A DNA stretch of 64,000 bases from Bacillota bacterium (GCA_017656145.1 JACDOI010000001.1:60226-124225); one strand, 5' to 3'. Shown: positions 11,201-21,972, numbered from the stretch's first letter. Notes: generated by a model from the letters alone, not told the origin. Program-made: numbers and translations.

Positions 11201-11378
11201 GATCCGATGAAGCGGGCAGGCCGAACAGCACGGCCAGCAGGCCCGCCAAGAGGGTGGACTTCCCCCCCTCGTTGGGAGCCACGTGCACGTTGAGCCCGGG
11301 TTCAAGCTCAAGGCGTACCCGGCCGGCGAACCGACCGAATCCGGCCAGCTCCAGCCTCCGCCAAGCGACCGAACTCAC
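8235..11378 (-). CDS. YhaN/SbcC-like coiled-coil AAA ATPase
   Basis: A 1047-residue SMC/Rad50-like protein. The N-terminal Walker A is APNEGGKST, and long Arg/Glu/Gln-rich coiled coils fill the middle. The C terminus has an LSQGTRDQL signature and a Walker B LLFDDPFVNCD. Two adjacent hydrophobic segments near residues 495-535 (GILVAGAVLAVIAGLGVYG onward) interrupt the coil. This separates YhaN-type proteins from classical SbcC and suggests membrane attachment. It presumably pairs with the metallophosphoesterase encoded just upstream to process DNA ends. The GTG start overlaps that gene's TGA (GTGA), so the two are translationally coupled. Confidence 0.9.
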   Translation of the reverse strand: MSSVAWRRLELAGFGRFAGRVRLELEPGLNVHVAPNEGGKSTLLAGLLAVLFGLPASSDPERFGQARYQNWDGPSRFEGELEFAAGGSVYLIRRNFATHWVRVSRRSGTSWEDIVSEEHNPSARRRAGRFDRFLRETLGVASRDLYLGAFVLAQPLPEERVLDHEVQQLISGAGTASYRQALDRLVDELRQLTRASRDLGVTGANARKDGLLEKLDRDIAQLRAAIDGSRHAVDSLQAVQVQVRELEERAREQRVRLAAVEKALAAASQWRALATRRRDQLQRYAQLLRAWEGVRDREAKLDAGRRRLEREFPEMALADPRTGELLEQLVLLEERIAAARNQARRDVDRLRAQAEQLAREWREFSGERDRLALLQERLSGQYAVFEQAAPEELHLFQACTKTRQRLLQEVESAELELARCREQRATYQAEEDRFRRSFADVEPLAGLGENPVEAVDARLEAFERLWQVEEQLKDARRRLDAAARRSALRRTGILVAGAVLAVIAGLGVYGVYSPAAAAVAAVAVLALAAGWAVRAGTLPRDAVRTVRGLEEEANRLQSSMNESYRGPLATAAPHELAAWRERLLARQQQAAVLEQLRQAVPSQEAERELAIRAARAREALAAFDRATGPARERFGQQVEEAYRDWVRIREEAQALLRSIEGFCRRHFNRADAIPERVPAASLAGPWAELAGLFRAAGFPAATAAEVGERLDQLPVGFWDEAVRHVESGGELVQWQAEAASLREQLGPVLAAVGGDASAARERVRQWQLELDELDRLEGERAGLLAAHGVQTPEELHELATAAGNGAAAFLQEMERLRQAHPELPEPEDAESGARAEERLERLSTEQERLRAELAADEERLRTLWQEQSRLAGGPVVNIAQAEEELRELIRRREAVALEAAAVARAHQELVAAVREFQAAHRCRLAESAGRYLARFTGRPVRVMLDEEFRVSVGEPSGQRCAVGQLSQGTRDQLYLALRLAIADLVAEDAPLPLLFDDPFVNCDAGRLERIREALESIARQRQILLVAHRVELSAWGRPARVWEESVR

Positions 11379-12502
11379 CGGGTCCGCTCCCCCAAGGCGG
11401 CCATGCCTCGCCGGAGGGCGAGCACGAGCATTTGCCGCTCGTCGGGATTCTTCGCCTGCTCGATGGCGGCCTTCATCCGGCGAACGAACTGGCCCCTCAC
11501 CGTCGGTTCGGCTGCCAATCCATCGAAGGCGGCCTCATCCAGAACGGTTGTTTCATCGACGATGTCCAGGTGGTAAAAGCAGCTCCGGAGCCGGTCGGCC
11601 AGCTCGTCTGCGGCGAGGCGGGCGGGGCTGGCGCCGACGAGCCGGACCCGGACGATAGCGGAAGAATCGCCCAGTTCGCGGATGCGACCCTCGACGTCCG
11701 TTTCGTCGCGGCAAGCGCTCACATCGAGCTCCACCGTGCGCACGGGCCGGCTTCCGGCGGGTTTCCGCTCAAGTCTGGCCTGCCCGTCGCCGAGTACGGC
11801 GACGGTGAAAAACCCGACGCCCGGGTCGTCGAACCCTTTACCTTCTACGGCGCCGGGGTACACCGCCAGGCCGTTGCCCAGCGTCCGAACCACGTGCTGG
11901 TGAATATGGCCCAAAGCGACGTAATCGTAGCTGGCGGCCGCCAGGGCATCTTCCGGCAAGGGCAAGCTTCTATCGCCGGCATTCCAGCCCAACGAGCCGT
12001 GGAACACCGCGACGTGCAGGCCGGGAACATGAAGGCGCGGGAACTCCTCCACCGGCGTCCGGGTCACGCCGCCCGTGTACGCGAGCCCGTAGATGTGGAT
12101 AGGCACCCCCCGCACCGAGAGTGTGCCCGCGTGAGCCGCGATGGGACTTGTCACAAGCAACCCGGGCCAGCGTAAGCCGTACTCCCGGTACACCGAGTCG
12201 TGGTATGTGATCTCATCATGATTGCCGGGAACGGTGACCACCGCCACGCCCGCTTCGACAAGGCGAGCCAAATCCGCAACGACTCGCCCCAGAAGACCAG
12301 GCTCAGGCCGGTGCGTTTCGAACAAGTCCCCGGCGATGACGACCATGTCGGCCGCGGATTCGGTCAGCACCCAGTCGACTGCCCGGGTGAGCAGGCCGTC
12401 CCGCTCCCGCTGCCGCTCGCCGGCCCGGGACCCGAGAAACCGGGGCGTCCATCCTAGATGCAGGTCGGCCAGGTGCAACACCCGCACCGGTCCGCCGGCC
12501 AT
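11375..12502 (-). CDS. YhaO/SbcD-like DNA repair exonuclease (metallophosphoesterase)
   Basis: A calcineurin-like phosphoesterase with the full set of metal motifs in order: LADLHLG at the N terminus, GDLFE, VPGNHDE and GHIHQH. This fits an Mn-dependent Mre11/SbcD-type nuclease of about 375 residues. The ATG is preceded by GGAGGGA at good spacing. It is coupled to the YhaN-like ATPase and then addBA, so the whole run looks like a single end-processing operon. YhaO rather than SbcD is favoured because the ATPase partner has YhaN-type membrane segments. Confidence 0.92.
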   Translation of the reverse strand: MAGGPVRVLHLADLHLGWTPRFLGSRAGERQRERDGLLTRAVDWVLTESAADMVVIAGDLFETHRPEPGLLGRVVADLARLVEAGVAVVTVPGNHDEITYHDSVYREYGLRWPGLLVTSPIAAHAGTLSVRGVPIHIYGLAYTGGVTRTPVEEFPRLHVPGLHVAVFHGSLGWNAGDRSLPLPEDALAAASYDYVALGHIHQHVVRTLGNGLAVYPGAVEGKGFDDPGVGFFTVAVLGDGQARLERKPAGSRPVRTVELDVSACRDETDVEGRIRELGDSSAIVRVRLVGASPARLAADELADRLRSCFYHLDIVDETTVLDEAAFDGLAAEPTVRGQFVRRMKAAIEQAKNPDERQMLVLALRRGMAALGERTR

Positions 12503-12546
12503 TGCGGTTCTCCCTCCACCCGCCGCCCCGGCCCGGCGGCTGCCCG

Positions 12547-12798
12547 TTAGTCCTCCAGCAGTTCCAGCTGGCCCCCATCGACAAGGGCCAGGACGACTTG
12601 CTCAGCCCGCTCGGCCCGGGAACCGCCCGCGGCCCGGGCGCCGTAGCGCTCAGCGACGACGCGCTCCAGATGGGCCAGGTAGTCGTCGTCCTCCCCGCCC
12701 CCTTCCGAAGCGAGGAAGCCCATCTCCTTCAACGCGTCCACGATCTCCTCCGGCGTGTTGCCCAAAAGATTAGGATTGCCGGGTACCACGACCTTCAC
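12547..12798 (-). CDS. Small uncharacterised acidic protein
   Basis: An 83-residue protein that I do not recognise. The ORF-track start is too early. A GTG at 12798 sits seven bases after a perfect AGGAGG and gives a clean protein beginning VKVVVPGNPN. It is rich in Glu and Asp, with an EEIVDALKEMG helix-like stretch, and has no membrane segment or signal peptide. It lies between another small unknown gene and the yhaO-yhaN-addBA run, all on the same strand. A role connected with that operon is possible but unproven. Confidence 0.75.
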   Translation of the reverse strand: MKVVVPGNPNLLGNTPEEIVDALKEMGFLASEGGGEDDDYLAHLERVVAERYGARAAGGSRAERAEQVVLALVDGGQLELLED

Positions 12799-12832
12799 GG
12801 GCGAACCTCCTCTGCCGGCTCCGGCCGGCCCC

Positions 12833-13182
12833 TCAGGCTTTCGGGGCAGCGCCGGCGTCAGCCGTCTGGGACGACGCCGCGATGAGCTCGTCCAGTACCG
12901 TTGCGACCAAATCCCGGCCTTCCTCGACCGCCCGGCGCAAGCCTTCGTCGCCGAAGCCGTCAACAAACATCTTCTTTAAGTAGATGTCGATTTCGTCCAT
13001 GATCAGCGCCCGCACCGTCCGGAGTTCCATTTCCGGCTTGTAGCGGTTTTGGTCCAAGACCCAGACGGCCATGGACATGACCCGGTGGAGGCCCTTCCGG
13101 ACGACGGGATCGTCGCTGTTGCGGCGCCGCTCATCCAGGGCCCCTACGACTCGAGCCCGCAGACCGGCATAATCCACCGCGC

Positions 13183-13186
<4 letters not shown>
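12833..13186 (-). CDS. Uncharacterised small soluble protein
   Basis: 117 residues, mostly helical by composition, with no signal peptide, membrane segment or motif I can name. The central segment reads LHRVMSMAVWVLDQNRY, followed by an acidic region DEIDIYLKKM. Its GTG start overlaps the fumC TGA (GTGA), so it is translationally coupled to fumC. It is followed 34 bases later by another small unknown gene. Confidence 0.7.
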
Positions 13187-14574
<1,388 letters not shown>

Positions 14575-14663
14575 TGCTCGCCGCCTCCTCCCGGATGCTG
14601 ACAGCTTGTCCAAATGGTAGTTATTCACCGGGGCACGTTCTCATCCTGCCCATAAGCCGCCCA

Positions 14664-15182
14664 TCACGTCAACCGCCGGGCCCGGAACCGCCGACCGGCC
14701 GCCAGCCGCTGGGCCAGCTCCACCAGCCAGTCCAGGTGGCCCTTGCGGGCGGCGTACTCGTAGTCCGTGCGGTACCGGTACCAAACGGTGATCACATATC
14801 CGGTCGGGGTTTGATCAGTCTGGAAGCGGTAGTCGGTGCCTTCAAGAAGTTCCTCCAGGTGGGCGGCGGCCACCAGCTTGTGGAGCGGAAACTCGATCTT
14901 GACCGAAGCCTCTTCCTCGACCGGGGGAGCCTCTCCGAGCCGGCCCAAATCCAGCTCAGTCCGGTGGTCCGTCAAGATGTCCGCCGCCCTCAGCAAGACG
15001 TCCACCGTTTCCTCACCGGAGTCGGGGATGTTCAAAAGCCATTCGTCCCGGATGGAAAAGGCCGCAAGCTCAGGGTCGTACACGAACGGCATCCGGCGCC
15101 AACCGTCGGTCAACGTTTCCAAGACGTCGAGATCGGTCCGGCTCATGTGCCTAACCAGCAACTGCCGTACCGGTTCGTCCAA
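14664..15182 (-). CDS. Uncharacterised protein
   Basis: 172 residues, soluble, with no family recognised. The TTG start follows GGAGGGG at seven-base spacing. The C-terminal half has a TPTGYVITVWYRYRTDYEY beta-strand-like segment, then a basic tail. There are no cysteine clusters or nucleotide motifs. It stands alone, separated from fumC by about 90 bases and divergent from the HNH gene. Confidence 0.7.
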   Translation of the reverse strand: MDEPVRQLLVRHMSRTDLDVLETLTDGWRRMPFVYDPELAAFSIRDEWLLNIPDSGEETVDVLLRAADILTDHRTELDLGRLGEAPPVEEEASVKIEFPLHKLVAAAHLEELLEGTDYRFQTDQTPTGYVITVWYRYRTDYEYAARKGHLDWLVELAQRLAAGRRFRARRLT

Positions 15183-15333
15183 CGCCAGTCCCCCTCCGGC
15201 CCGGCCAGCCGGGCGGAAAGCGGCTTTCAGGTTACCGATCTTAGTGTAGCCCTAGGCGGTCCGGGTGTCGAGGGGTGCCAAACGACCCGGCGGCCACCGG
15301 CGATTGCCGCTGGGATCTATCTGAACAATCCGT

Positions 15334-15339
15334 TATAAT
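15334..15339 (+). promoter_or_regulatory. Consensus -10 box for the HNH gene
   Basis: A perfect TATAAT. No good -35 hexamer sits at 16-18 bases; TTGCCG at 15304 is 24 bases away, which is too far. Transcription would begin near 15346, leaving a leader of about 40 bases before the GTG chosen for the HNH gene. Confidence 0.55.
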
Positions 15340-15387
15340 GACGAGGTGGACATCGGGCGCCGGCCGGCGCCCGTGGGGAGGCCTTCT

Positions 15388-16899
15388 GTGTTGAGCGTGC
15401 ACGTGCTTTTGGACGAAATTTTCTTCGCCACCTCGTGGCCCGTTGGCGACCAGCAGCGGGTTCTCCTGTTGCCGACCAACCGGGGATTGCATGTGGGCGA
15501 CACGGTCTTTTTGCGCAATGACGACGGCGAGCTGACATGGGTGTGCGACGTGCTGGCCACCGGTGAGGTGGACGGCACCGGAGCCTGGAACGGCGAGGAC
15601 CAGCCGCCGCGCCAGCGCCACGCCTTGCTGGGGTATTTGGCCCGCATCCATCCCGGGGTCGTTCCTCGAGGCTCGTCTCGTCTTGTGGCACGCTGGGTGA
15701 CGCTCAACCGGCGAACCGTTCAAAGTGCCCTTCCATGGTGGGAAAAAGGCCTGCTCGTGTATCACTCCACTTTGAGATTGATCGAAGGCGTGTTGTCGCC
15801 GGAGCATGTGCACAAGGCCGCCGAACTGGGCTACCTCAACCGCCATCCCAGTGGCCACTGGGTCATCCCCCACGGCGAGGCCCGTAAGCGAATCCTCGTC
15901 CACGTCCTGGGCGCCGACCTCACCTGTGGCTTGTGCGGTGGTCCCATTTCCGCGGTTGAGGAGGCCACCCAAGATCACGTGATCCCCGTCAGCCAGGGCG
16001 GGCCCGACGCACTGGCCAACGTTCAGCTGGCTCACCGGTCGTGCAACGAGCTGAAGGGCAATGCCTTGCCGGAACAGTATCCCCCGTTTTTCCCTCGGCC
16101 CGGCGACGAAGTGGCCAGGTGGTACGATCGGGCGGCCCGCCGGGCCCGGGGCGGGCGCAACGGGCGCAACCATCGCACCCGGCTCGTCCCGGCCGCCGCG
16201 TTCCAGGTGCAACCCCGGGACGTGCCGCTGGCCGTGCTGGCCCCGGCCTCCCGGCCTTCACAGGCTGCCGCCTCGTCCCATCCCGAACCCGGCGAGCCGG
16301 AACCGGACAACCTGGCCCTGCCCGCGTTCGGCTCCGGGGAACCACCGGAACGGGCTGACCACAAGCCAGCGGTGGCCGGCGGGCAGGAAGAATCCGCCCC
16401 CGGCGCCGGGGAGCAGGAATGGCTGACGACCGTTCGAGAGGCCTGCCTGAAGGATTTGATGGCCCTTTCCCGCGAACCGAACTGGGCGGCCCGCACGGCG
16501 ACCCTGCGGACGCTGGAACAGCTCCCGCGCTCCCGGGCGACCCTCGCCAAGGAGCAAGGCACGCTGCTCGCGGAAGCCCAGGGTCCCAAGGGCCGGTTCC
16601 AGCTCCTGGAATGGCAGGGCGAACACGTCCTCGTCGAAGAGCGGGGCCGCCGCCAGGCGTTGCACCTCGTCAAGATGATCTACGCCCTCTCGCCCCGCGC
16701 ATACGTCTGGTACCTCAGCCGGTTCGGGCGGACAAGCCCCCTTGCGGTAGCCATGGCGCTGTCGCCCTTGTGGCAAAAGGGCACGCCCGACGAGCACGGC
16801 CGCATGCAGGTGAAAAAGAGCGGCATCCAGTTCGTGCTGGTCGTTCAGGACGAACGAGTCACCGATTGCGTCGAAGAACTGTCTCTGGCTGCGTCGTGA
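15388..16899 (+). CDS. HNH endonuclease with flanking uncharacterised domains
   Basis: About 503 residues. An HNH core occupies roughly residues 178-225: CGLC, then DHVIPVSQGG, then an HRSCN segment. This fits a beta-beta-alpha-metal nuclease with a zinc-binding cysteine set. The N-terminal 170 residues contain VGDTVFLRND and a small beta-rich region resembling PUA/EVE-type modules, but I cannot prove that. A Pro/Glu-rich linker (about 265-345) leads to a C-terminal 150-residue domain I do not recognise. GTG at 15388 is chosen because GGGGAGG lies six bases before it; GTG at 15346 and TTG at 15391 are alternatives. It has its own promoter and is followed by ctaB. A modification-dependent restriction enzyme is one possibility. 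Confidence 0.75.
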   Translation: MLSVHVLLDEIFFATSWPVGDQQRVLLLPTNRGLHVGDTVFLRNDDGELTWVCDVLATGEVDGTGAWNGEDQPPRQRHALLGYLARIHPGVVPRGSSRLVARWVTLNRRTVQSALPWWEKGLLVYHSTLRLIEGVLSPEHVHKAAELGYLNRHPSGHWVIPHGEARKRILVHVLGADLTCGLCGGPISAVEEATQDHVIPVSQGGPDALANVQLAHRSCNELKGNALPEQYPPFFPRPGDEVARWYDRAARRARGGRNGRNHRTRLVPAAAFQVQPRDVPLAVLAPASRPSQAAASSHPEPGEPEPDNLALPAFGSGEPPERADHKPAVAGGQEESAPGAGEQEWLTTVREACLKDLMALSREPNWAARTATLRTLEQLPRSRATLAKEQGTLLAEAQGPKGRFQLLEWQGEHVLVEERGRRQALHLVKMIYALSPRAYVWYLSRFGRTSPLAVAMALSPLWQKGTPDEHGRMQVKKSGIQFVLVVQDERVTDCVEELSLAAS

Positions 16900-16986
16900 A
16901 CGCGCCGGAACGATTCAGAAGGACACAGCAGCTGCTTGTGGAATTGTTGAAGATGGTGCATTCCCGCGGGAAGGCGAGGACCAGAT

Positions 16987-17883
16987 ATGCTCAGTGCCCA
17001 TCCTGTTTCTAACCGCTCGCCGTGGCGAGCGCTTCACGACTTTTGGTTGCTGACTAAGCCGAGCATCATGCTGCTCATTCTCATCACAGGGTTCACCACC
17101 TTGCTTGTGGCATCCGAAGGCATCCCCCCCGTTTCCCTGACGCTGGCGGCGATGATCGGCATGGCGCTGGCCTCGGGCTCGGCCAACGCCCTCAACTGTT
17201 ACATTGATCGGGACATCGATGCGATCATGACCCGGACCCGCAACCGGCCGCTGCCTGCCGGTCGCCTCGCGCCCTCCCAGGCGCTGGTGTTCGGCATCGT
17301 CCTGGGAATCGGAGCGTTCGCCGTTTTGGCGGCCCACGCGAACTTGCTGAGCGCGTCCATCGCCTTGGGAGGCATTTTGTTTTACGTGCTGGTGTACACT
17401 CTCGGGCTCAAGCGGCGGACACCGCAAAACATCGTTATCGGCGGAGCGGCGGGGGCTGTTCCTCCCCTCATCGCCTGGGCGGCGGTAACCGGCACGGTGG
17501 AGTGGCCGGCGGTGCTGCTTTTCGCCATCATCTTTCTCTGGACTCCTCCCCACTTCTGGTCGCTGGCGCTGCTCAGCTCGGCGGACTACGATCGGGCCGG
17601 CGTGCCCATGATGCCCGTTGTTCGGGGCGAGGAGGAAACCCGCCGGCAGATCGTTGCGTATGCAGCCCTGCTCATTCCGGCCACCGCCGGCATGTACCTG
17701 GTCGGATTTTCGGGGCTGTTCTTCCTCATCTCCGGGCTCGCTCTCGGCTTCGTGTTCCTGTGGAAGTCGTGGAATCTCCTGCGGACCCGGACCCGGGAAG
17801 CCGCGAAAGACGTCTTCCTGTTTTCCGTGTACTACTTGGGCCTGGTGTTTCTCGCCCTAGTCATTGATCGTCTTGTCCTGTGA
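16987..17883 (+). CDS. ctaB: Heme O synthase (protoheme IX farnesyltransferase)
   Basis: An integral membrane UbiA-family prenyltransferase that adds a farnesyl group to heme B, giving heme O, the precursor of heme A for aa3-type oxidases. The signature [19 protein letters not shown] (about residues 75-93) holds the Asp-rich diphosphate site. A second cluster follows near [14 protein letters not shown]. Multiple hydrophobic helices and 298 residues fit the family. The caa3 oxidase operon of this window lies about 23 kb away. No ctaA (heme A synthase) is present in the window. GGCGAGG precedes the ATG. Confidence 0.96.
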   Translation: MLSAHPVSNRSPWRALHDFWLLTKPSIMLLILITGFTTLLVASEGIPPVSLTLAAMIGMALASGSANALNCYIDRDIDAIMTRTRNRPLPAGRLAPSQALVFGIVLGIGAFAVLAAHANLLSASIALGGILFYVLVYTLGLKRRTPQNIVIGGAAGAVPPLIAWAAVTGTVEWPAVLLFAIIFLWTPPHFWSLALLSSADYDRAGVPMMPVVRGEEETRRQIVAYAALLIPATAGMYLVGFSGLFFLISGLALGFVFLWKSWNLLRTRTREAAKDVFLFSVYYLGLVFLALVIDRLVL

Positions 17884-17914
17884 CACCCTGTCCTCTGGAG
17901 GCGAACCGTTTCCC

Positions 17915-19906
17915 ATGTCCATCTTGACCGCCGTCGCCCATACGGTCCGGGCTCTCGCCGCGGATGCCGTGGAACAAGCCCGCTCGGGCCATCCCGGCCT
18001 GCCCTTGGGGTGTGCGGAGATCGGCGCGGTGTTGTTTGGCCAAGTGTTGCGCCACGACCCGTCCTCGCCCCGCTGGCCTAATCGGGACCGGTTTATTCTG
18101 TCCGCAGGCCATGGCTCCATGTTGCTCTACGCGTTGTTGCACCTCTCCGGCTACGACGTGCCGATGGAGGAGTTGCGCCGCTTTCGCCAGCTGGGATCTA
18201 GAACCCCCGGGCATCCCGAGTACGGCGTTACGCCGGGCGTTGAGACGACCACCGGGCCCCTGGGACAAGGATTGGGCAACGCGGTGGGTATGGCGCTGGC
18301 CGAGGCGTTGTTGGCCCAGCGGTTCAACCGGCCGGGATATCCCATCGTCGACCATCACACGTTCGTGCTGGCTAGCGACGGAGACATGATGGAGGGCGTC
18401 GCGGCCGAAGCGGCTTCCCTGGCCGGCCACTTGCGCCTTGGGAAGCTTATCGTCATCTACGACGCCAACCGGATCAGCATCGACGGGTCCACGGATCTGA
18501 CGTTTACCGAGTCGGTAGCCGACCGCTTCCGTGCCTACGGATGGGCAGTGGAGACCGTGGACGGCCACGACGCCCAGGCTGTCGCGGCGAGCCTCTCGCG
18601 GGCCCGCAATACCCAGGACCGTCCTACCCTCATCGTGGCCCACACCCGCATCGCGCGCCACAGCCCCAAGGAAGGCAGCGCGGAGTCCCACGGAGCACCG
18701 TTGGGCGAAGAGGCGGTCCGGGCGTTGAAAGAAGCCATTGGCTTTCCGCCTCAGCCGTTTTACGTGCCGCCGGAGGTCGCTGCCTACTTCGCCGGCAAGC
18801 GTCGGGCATGGCAGCGGGCCCGCCGGGAGTGGGAGGAGATGTTCGCCGCCTGGTCCCAGGAATACCCGGACTTGCGCCGGCAGTGGGATGAAGCCCACGA
18901 GTTGCTCTTGCCCAACGGGCTTGAGCAAGAGCTGGCCGAGCTGGACGCGGACAAGCCGATGGCGACCCGGCAAGCCAGCGGCCGGGCGCTGCAGGTGGTG
19001 GCCGCCCGGGTTCCGTACCTGGTGGGCGGTTCGGCGGACCTCACCCCTTCCAACAACTCGGACATCAAAGGGGCCCGCGCCGTTGCGGCGGGCCAGTGGG
19101 ACGGCCGTAACATCCACTTCGGCGTCCGGGAGCACGGGATGGGCGCCATCGCGAACGGCATGGCCCTTCACGGAGGCGTAAGGCCGTATGCGGCCACATT
19201 CCTCGTCTTCTCAGACTACATGCGTCCCGCGGTGCGCATGAGCGCGCTGATGAAGCTGCCGGTCATTTATCTGTTCACCCACGACTCGGTGTACCTCGGG
19301 GAGGATGGCCCCACCCATCAGCCCATCGAACAGCTCGAATCGTTGCGGCTCATTCCCAACCTCCGGGTGTACCGGCCCGCAACCGCCAAGGAGACAGCCC
19401 TGGCCTGGTGGCACGCATTGCGCCGCCTCGACGGCCCGACGGCGCTGGCCTTAAGCCGCCAAAAGCTTCCCCCGCTTCCCGGCGCCGCTACCGACGAAGC
19501 GTCCTTTGCCCGCGGCGGGTACGTCATCCGTCCCGAATCGGGCGGAGCAGCGGTCCGATTGGTGTTGGTAGCTACCGGGAGCGAGGTGGCCACCGCCTGG
19601 ACTGTGGCTGAGCGGCTAGAGGAACAAGGATACCCGGTGAGGGTCGTTTCCGTGCCGTGCCGGGAAGTGTTCCTTGAGCAGCCCGAGTCGTACCGGGACG
19701 CGGTGCTCGGGGGCGACGGCGCCCGCCGGCTTATCGTCGAGGCAGGCGCTGGGGCGGGATGGTATCGCCTTGCCCGGCCAGGTGACCGAGTTGTTTCGCT
19801 GGAGCGGTTCGGAGAAAGCGGGCCCGGGTCGCAAGTCGCGGAAAAGTTGGGCATCGGCATCGAAGGGGTGCTGGCCGCGGCCAAAGCGCTGCTCGCGGCC
19901 AAGTGA
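17915..19906 (+). CDS. tkt: Transketolase
   Basis: A thiamine-diphosphate enzyme of the pentose phosphate pathway transferring two-carbon ketol units. The ThDP motif is GDGDMMEGV with the matching NRISIDG. Substrate-binding residues appear in SGHPGLPLG and near GVREHGMG, and the pyrimidine-domain segment [16 protein letters not shown] is intact. The ATG at 17915 follows GGAGG at a rather long spacing and gives the normal 663 residues; the ORF-track start would overlap ctaB. It is probably co-transcribed with ctaB, 31 bases downstream. Confidence 0.95.
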   Translation: MSILTAVAHTVRALAADAVEQARSGHPGLPLGCAEIGAVLFGQVLRHDPSSPRWPNRDRFILSAGHGSMLLYALLHLSGYDVPMEELRRFRQLGSRTPGHPEYGVTPGVETTTGPLGQGLGNAVGMALAEALLAQRFNRPGYPIVDHHTFVLASDGDMMEGVAAEAASLAGHLRLGKLIVIYDANRISIDGSTDLTFTESVADRFRAYGWAVETVDGHDAQAVAASLSRARNTQDRPTLIVAHTRIARHSPKEGSAESHGAPLGEEAVRALKEAIGFPPQPFYVPPEVAAYFAGKRRAWQRARREWEEMFAAWSQEYPDLRRQWDEAHELLLPNGLEQELAELDADKPMATRQASGRALQVVAARVPYLVGGSADLTPSNNSDIKGARAVAAGQWDGRNIHFGVREHGMGAIANGMALHGGVRPYAATFLVFSDYMRPAVRMSALMKLPVIYLFTHDSVYLGEDGPTHQPIEQLESLRLIPNLRVYRPATAKETALAWWHALRRLDGPTALALSRQKLPPLPGAATDEASFARGGYVIRPESGGAAVRLVLVATGSEVATAWTVAERLEEQGYPVRVVSVPCREVFLEQPESYRDAVLGGDGARRLIVEAGAGAGWYRLARPGDRVVSLERFGESGPGSQVAEKLGIGIEGVLAAAKALLAAK

Positions 19907-19916
19907 CAACCAGGGT

Positions 19917-19945
19917 CCGGCACGGTTCGAAGGAAACCGTGCCGG
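19917..19945. terminator. Perfect 11-bp hairpin between convergent tkt and purK
   Basis: CCGGCACGGTT pairs fully with AACCGTGCCGG around a seven-base loop. It sits between the two converging stop codons. Neither strand has a clear T run afterwards, so it is a candidate bidirectional terminator rather than a classic intrinsic one. Confidence 0.55.
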
Positions 19946-19949
19946 ATCG

Positions 19950-21230
19950 CTAAAGCAAACCGCCCCGGCTGTCTCCGGCTACGGCCGGCGGGTCACCCGG
20001 TCCGCGGATGATCTCCCAGGCCCGCTGGGCCCGTTCGAAGGCAGCGGATAGCGACCGGCCGACAGTCGTGATGTGGCCCATCTTCCGATCGCGCCGGGCG
20101 CCCTTTTTTCCGTACAGGTGCAAATGGACGCCGTCGATGGCCAGCAGCTTGTCCGTCGCAGCCAAGAGCGGGCCTACGTGCTGTCCCAGCACGTTGATCA
20201 TGACCGCCGGATGAAGGAGTTCCACCGACCCCAGCGGCAAGTTGCATACGGTGCGCACGTGCTGCTCGAACTGGGAGGTGGCGCACGCGTCGAGCGTATA
20301 ATGCCCCGAGTTATGGGGACGCGGGGCAAACTCGTTGACGAACAGCCGGCCGTCACCGGTCAAGAACATCTCTACTCCCAGCACGCCCACCGCCTGCAAT
20401 TCCTCGGCCAATCGCACCGCCAGGCGGCGGGCTTCGTCCGCATGGGCCTCGTCCACCCGGGCGGGAACGATGGACGCGTGCAAAATGTGGCGATGGTGCA
20501 CGTTTTCTGTGACGGGAAAGGCCGCGATGGCCCCGCGGGCATTGCGAGCCACGATGACCGACAATTCCTTGACAAAGGGCACGGCTGCCTCCAGAATGAG
20601 CCGGCCGGTGCCAGGCCCAGCCGGCGTTCCCAGCCGCTCCCATGCCCGGTCCAGATCGCCGGGGCCCTCAATCCAATGCTGTCCTTTGCCGTCATAGCCT
20701 CCCGTAGCCGTCTTCAGCACGCACGGAAAGCCGATGACCTCCACCGCCTGTACGAGCTCCGGCCACGTCTCGACCGGGTAAAAATCCGTTACCGGCAATC
20801 CCAGCGCGCGAAACGTCTGCTTCTCCCGAATCCGGTCCTGGGCCGCGCGGAGCACCGAAGACGCTGGCCGCACGACGGTCTCCCGCTCCAGCGCGTGCGC
20901 GACAGCAGCGGCCACATTCTCAAACTCGTACGTCACAACGTCCGCCTGGGAGGCGAGCTTTCGGGCCGCGGTGACGTCGTCGAACGCGGCGACTACAGCC
21001 GAGTCGGCGACTTGCGCGGCCGGCGAGTCCGGCGTTGGGTCCAGCACCGCAATCCGGTAGCCCATGCGCCGCGCGGCCATCGCGGTCATTCGACCCAGCT
21101 GTCCTCCGCCCAAAATGCCGATGGTGCTGCCAGGCCCAAAAAATGCGGCAGTCTCCGCCCGCGCTGCCCGGCGAGCTCGGCCGTCGGATCCGGCAGCCCC
21201 GGCGTCTGCGGCAGCGGGCCGCCCTGTCAT
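19950..21230 (-). CDS. purK: N5-carboxyaminoimidazole ribonucleotide synthase
   Basis: An ATP-grasp enzyme of de novo purine synthesis that carboxylates AIR to N5-CAIR. The N-terminal [11 protein letters not shown] is diagnostic. The ATP-grasp core has [17 protein letters not shown], and the C-terminal [14 protein letters not shown] segment is intact. The first 35 residues before GILGGGQLG are longer than in most relatives, so the true start may be internal. However, the ATG overlaps the purE TGA (ATGA), supporting coupling at 21230. The product feeds PurE, encoded immediately upstream. Confidence 0.95.
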   Translation of the reverse strand: MTGRPAAADAGAAGSDGRARRAARAETAAFFGPGSTIGILGGGQLGRMTAMAARRMGYRIAVLDPTPDSPAAQVADSAVVAAFDDVTAARKLASQADVVTYEFENVAAAVAHALERETVVRPASSVLRAAQDRIREKQTFRALGLPVTDFYPVETWPELVQAVEVIGFPCVLKTATGGYDGKGQHWIEGPGDLDRAWERLGTPAGPGTGRLILEAAVPFVKELSVIVARNARGAIAAFPVTENVHHRHILHASIVPARVDEAHADEARRLAVRLAEELQAVGVLGVEMFLTGDGRLFVNEFAPRPHNSGHYTLDACATSQFEQHVRTVCNLPLGSVELLHPAVMINVLGQHVGPLLAATDKLLAIDGVHLHLYGKKGARRDRKMGHITTVGRSLSAAFERAQRAWEIIRGPGDPPAVAGDSRGGLL

Positions 21231-21715
21231 AGGAGCTCGCCGCCTTCCAGGACGTCCTGCCGCATCTTCTCCCGCCGCGCGCGCAACCTGTCCCGGATCT
21301 CCGGATACTTGTTCGCGAGAATGCTCGCGGCCAGCAATCCCGCATTGATCGCGCCGGCCCGCCCGATGGCTACGGTGGCCACGGGTACACCAGCGGGCAT
21401 CTGCACGATGGAGAGCAGCGAATCGAGCCCCCGCAGCGCCTTCGATTCGACCGGCACGCCGATGACCGGCAACGTCGTCTTGGCAGCGGTCATGCCGGGC
21501 AGGTGGGCGGCCCCACCTGCACCGGCGATGATCACTTCCAATCCTCGCCCCTCGGCCGTGGCGGCGTACTCGAACATCCGGTCCGGCGTCCGATGAGCCG
21601 ACACCACCGCCGTTTCATACGGAATGCCCAGCTCCTGCAGCACTTCCGCCGCGGCCCGCATCGTTTCCCAGTCGGACCGGCTGCCCATGATCACCCCCAC
21701 CAGCGGGTTGGTCAT
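21227..21715 (-). CDS. purE: N5-CAIR mutase (class I PurE)
   Basis: Converts N5-CAIR to CAIR after PurK. Motifs are [11 protein letters not shown] at the N terminus, [11 protein letters not shown] with the catalytic His, and [10 protein letters not shown]. The start at 21715 is chosen because GGGAGGAGGG precedes this ATG and the 162-residue protein matches the family. The ORF-track extension is not homologous. The ATG overlaps the stop of the small ORF upstream (ATGA). Confidence 0.96.
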   Translation of the reverse strand: MTNPLVGVIMGSRSDWETMRAAAEVLQELGIPYETAVVSAHRTPDRMFEYAATAEGRGLEVIIAGAGGAAHLPGMTAAKTTLPVIGVPVESKALRGLDSLLSIVQMPAGVPVATVAIGRAGAINAGLLAASILANKYPEIRDRLRARREKMRQDVLEGGELL

Positions 21716-21933
21716 CGGTGCCCTCCTCCCCGAAGCTTGAGGTAAAACCGCGCGCGAATGTCGTCCGTCGACGGGACATCCTGCTCCGTTTGCTGCCAAA
21801 CGTCCTGCTCTTCATGCATCAGGTACAGGGCGAAATGGGATGCATAGTCGTAGTCCACATACACTTCCCCATCCCGTACGAGCTGCCGGGCCAGCTGGGG
21901 AAAGACCCGTGTCCAAAGCGTGCGCCCGTCCAG
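21712..21933 (-). CDS. Small ORF without a canonical start, between the ychF-like gene and purE
   Basis: This gene is missing from the ORF track. The frame is open for 86 codons right after the TGA of the ychF-like gene and in the same frame. It encodes a protein-like sequence including [20 protein letters not shown] and ends RGGGHR with TGA overlapping the purE ATG. No ATG, GTG or TTG occurs until well inside, but GGAAAGGGA stands nine bases before a CTG at 21933, giving 73 residues. Options are a rare CTG start, readthrough of the preceding TGA, or a gene that lost its 5' end. The family is not recognised. The four-base coupling to purE argues it is translated. Confidence 0.5.
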   Translation of the reverse strand: MDGRTLWTRVFPQLARQLVRDGEVYVDYDYASHFALYLMHEEQDVWQQTEQDVPSTDDIRARFYLKLRGGGHR

Positions 21934-21972
21934 CGACGCCCATCCCTTTCCCGCCGGCGAGGTGTCCTGAGT

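Noticed and set aside
15346-15387. Leaderless start of the HNH gene at GTG 15346
   Set aside because: The TATAAT position would allow it, but GGGGAGG six bases before GTG 15388 is a far better initiation signal.
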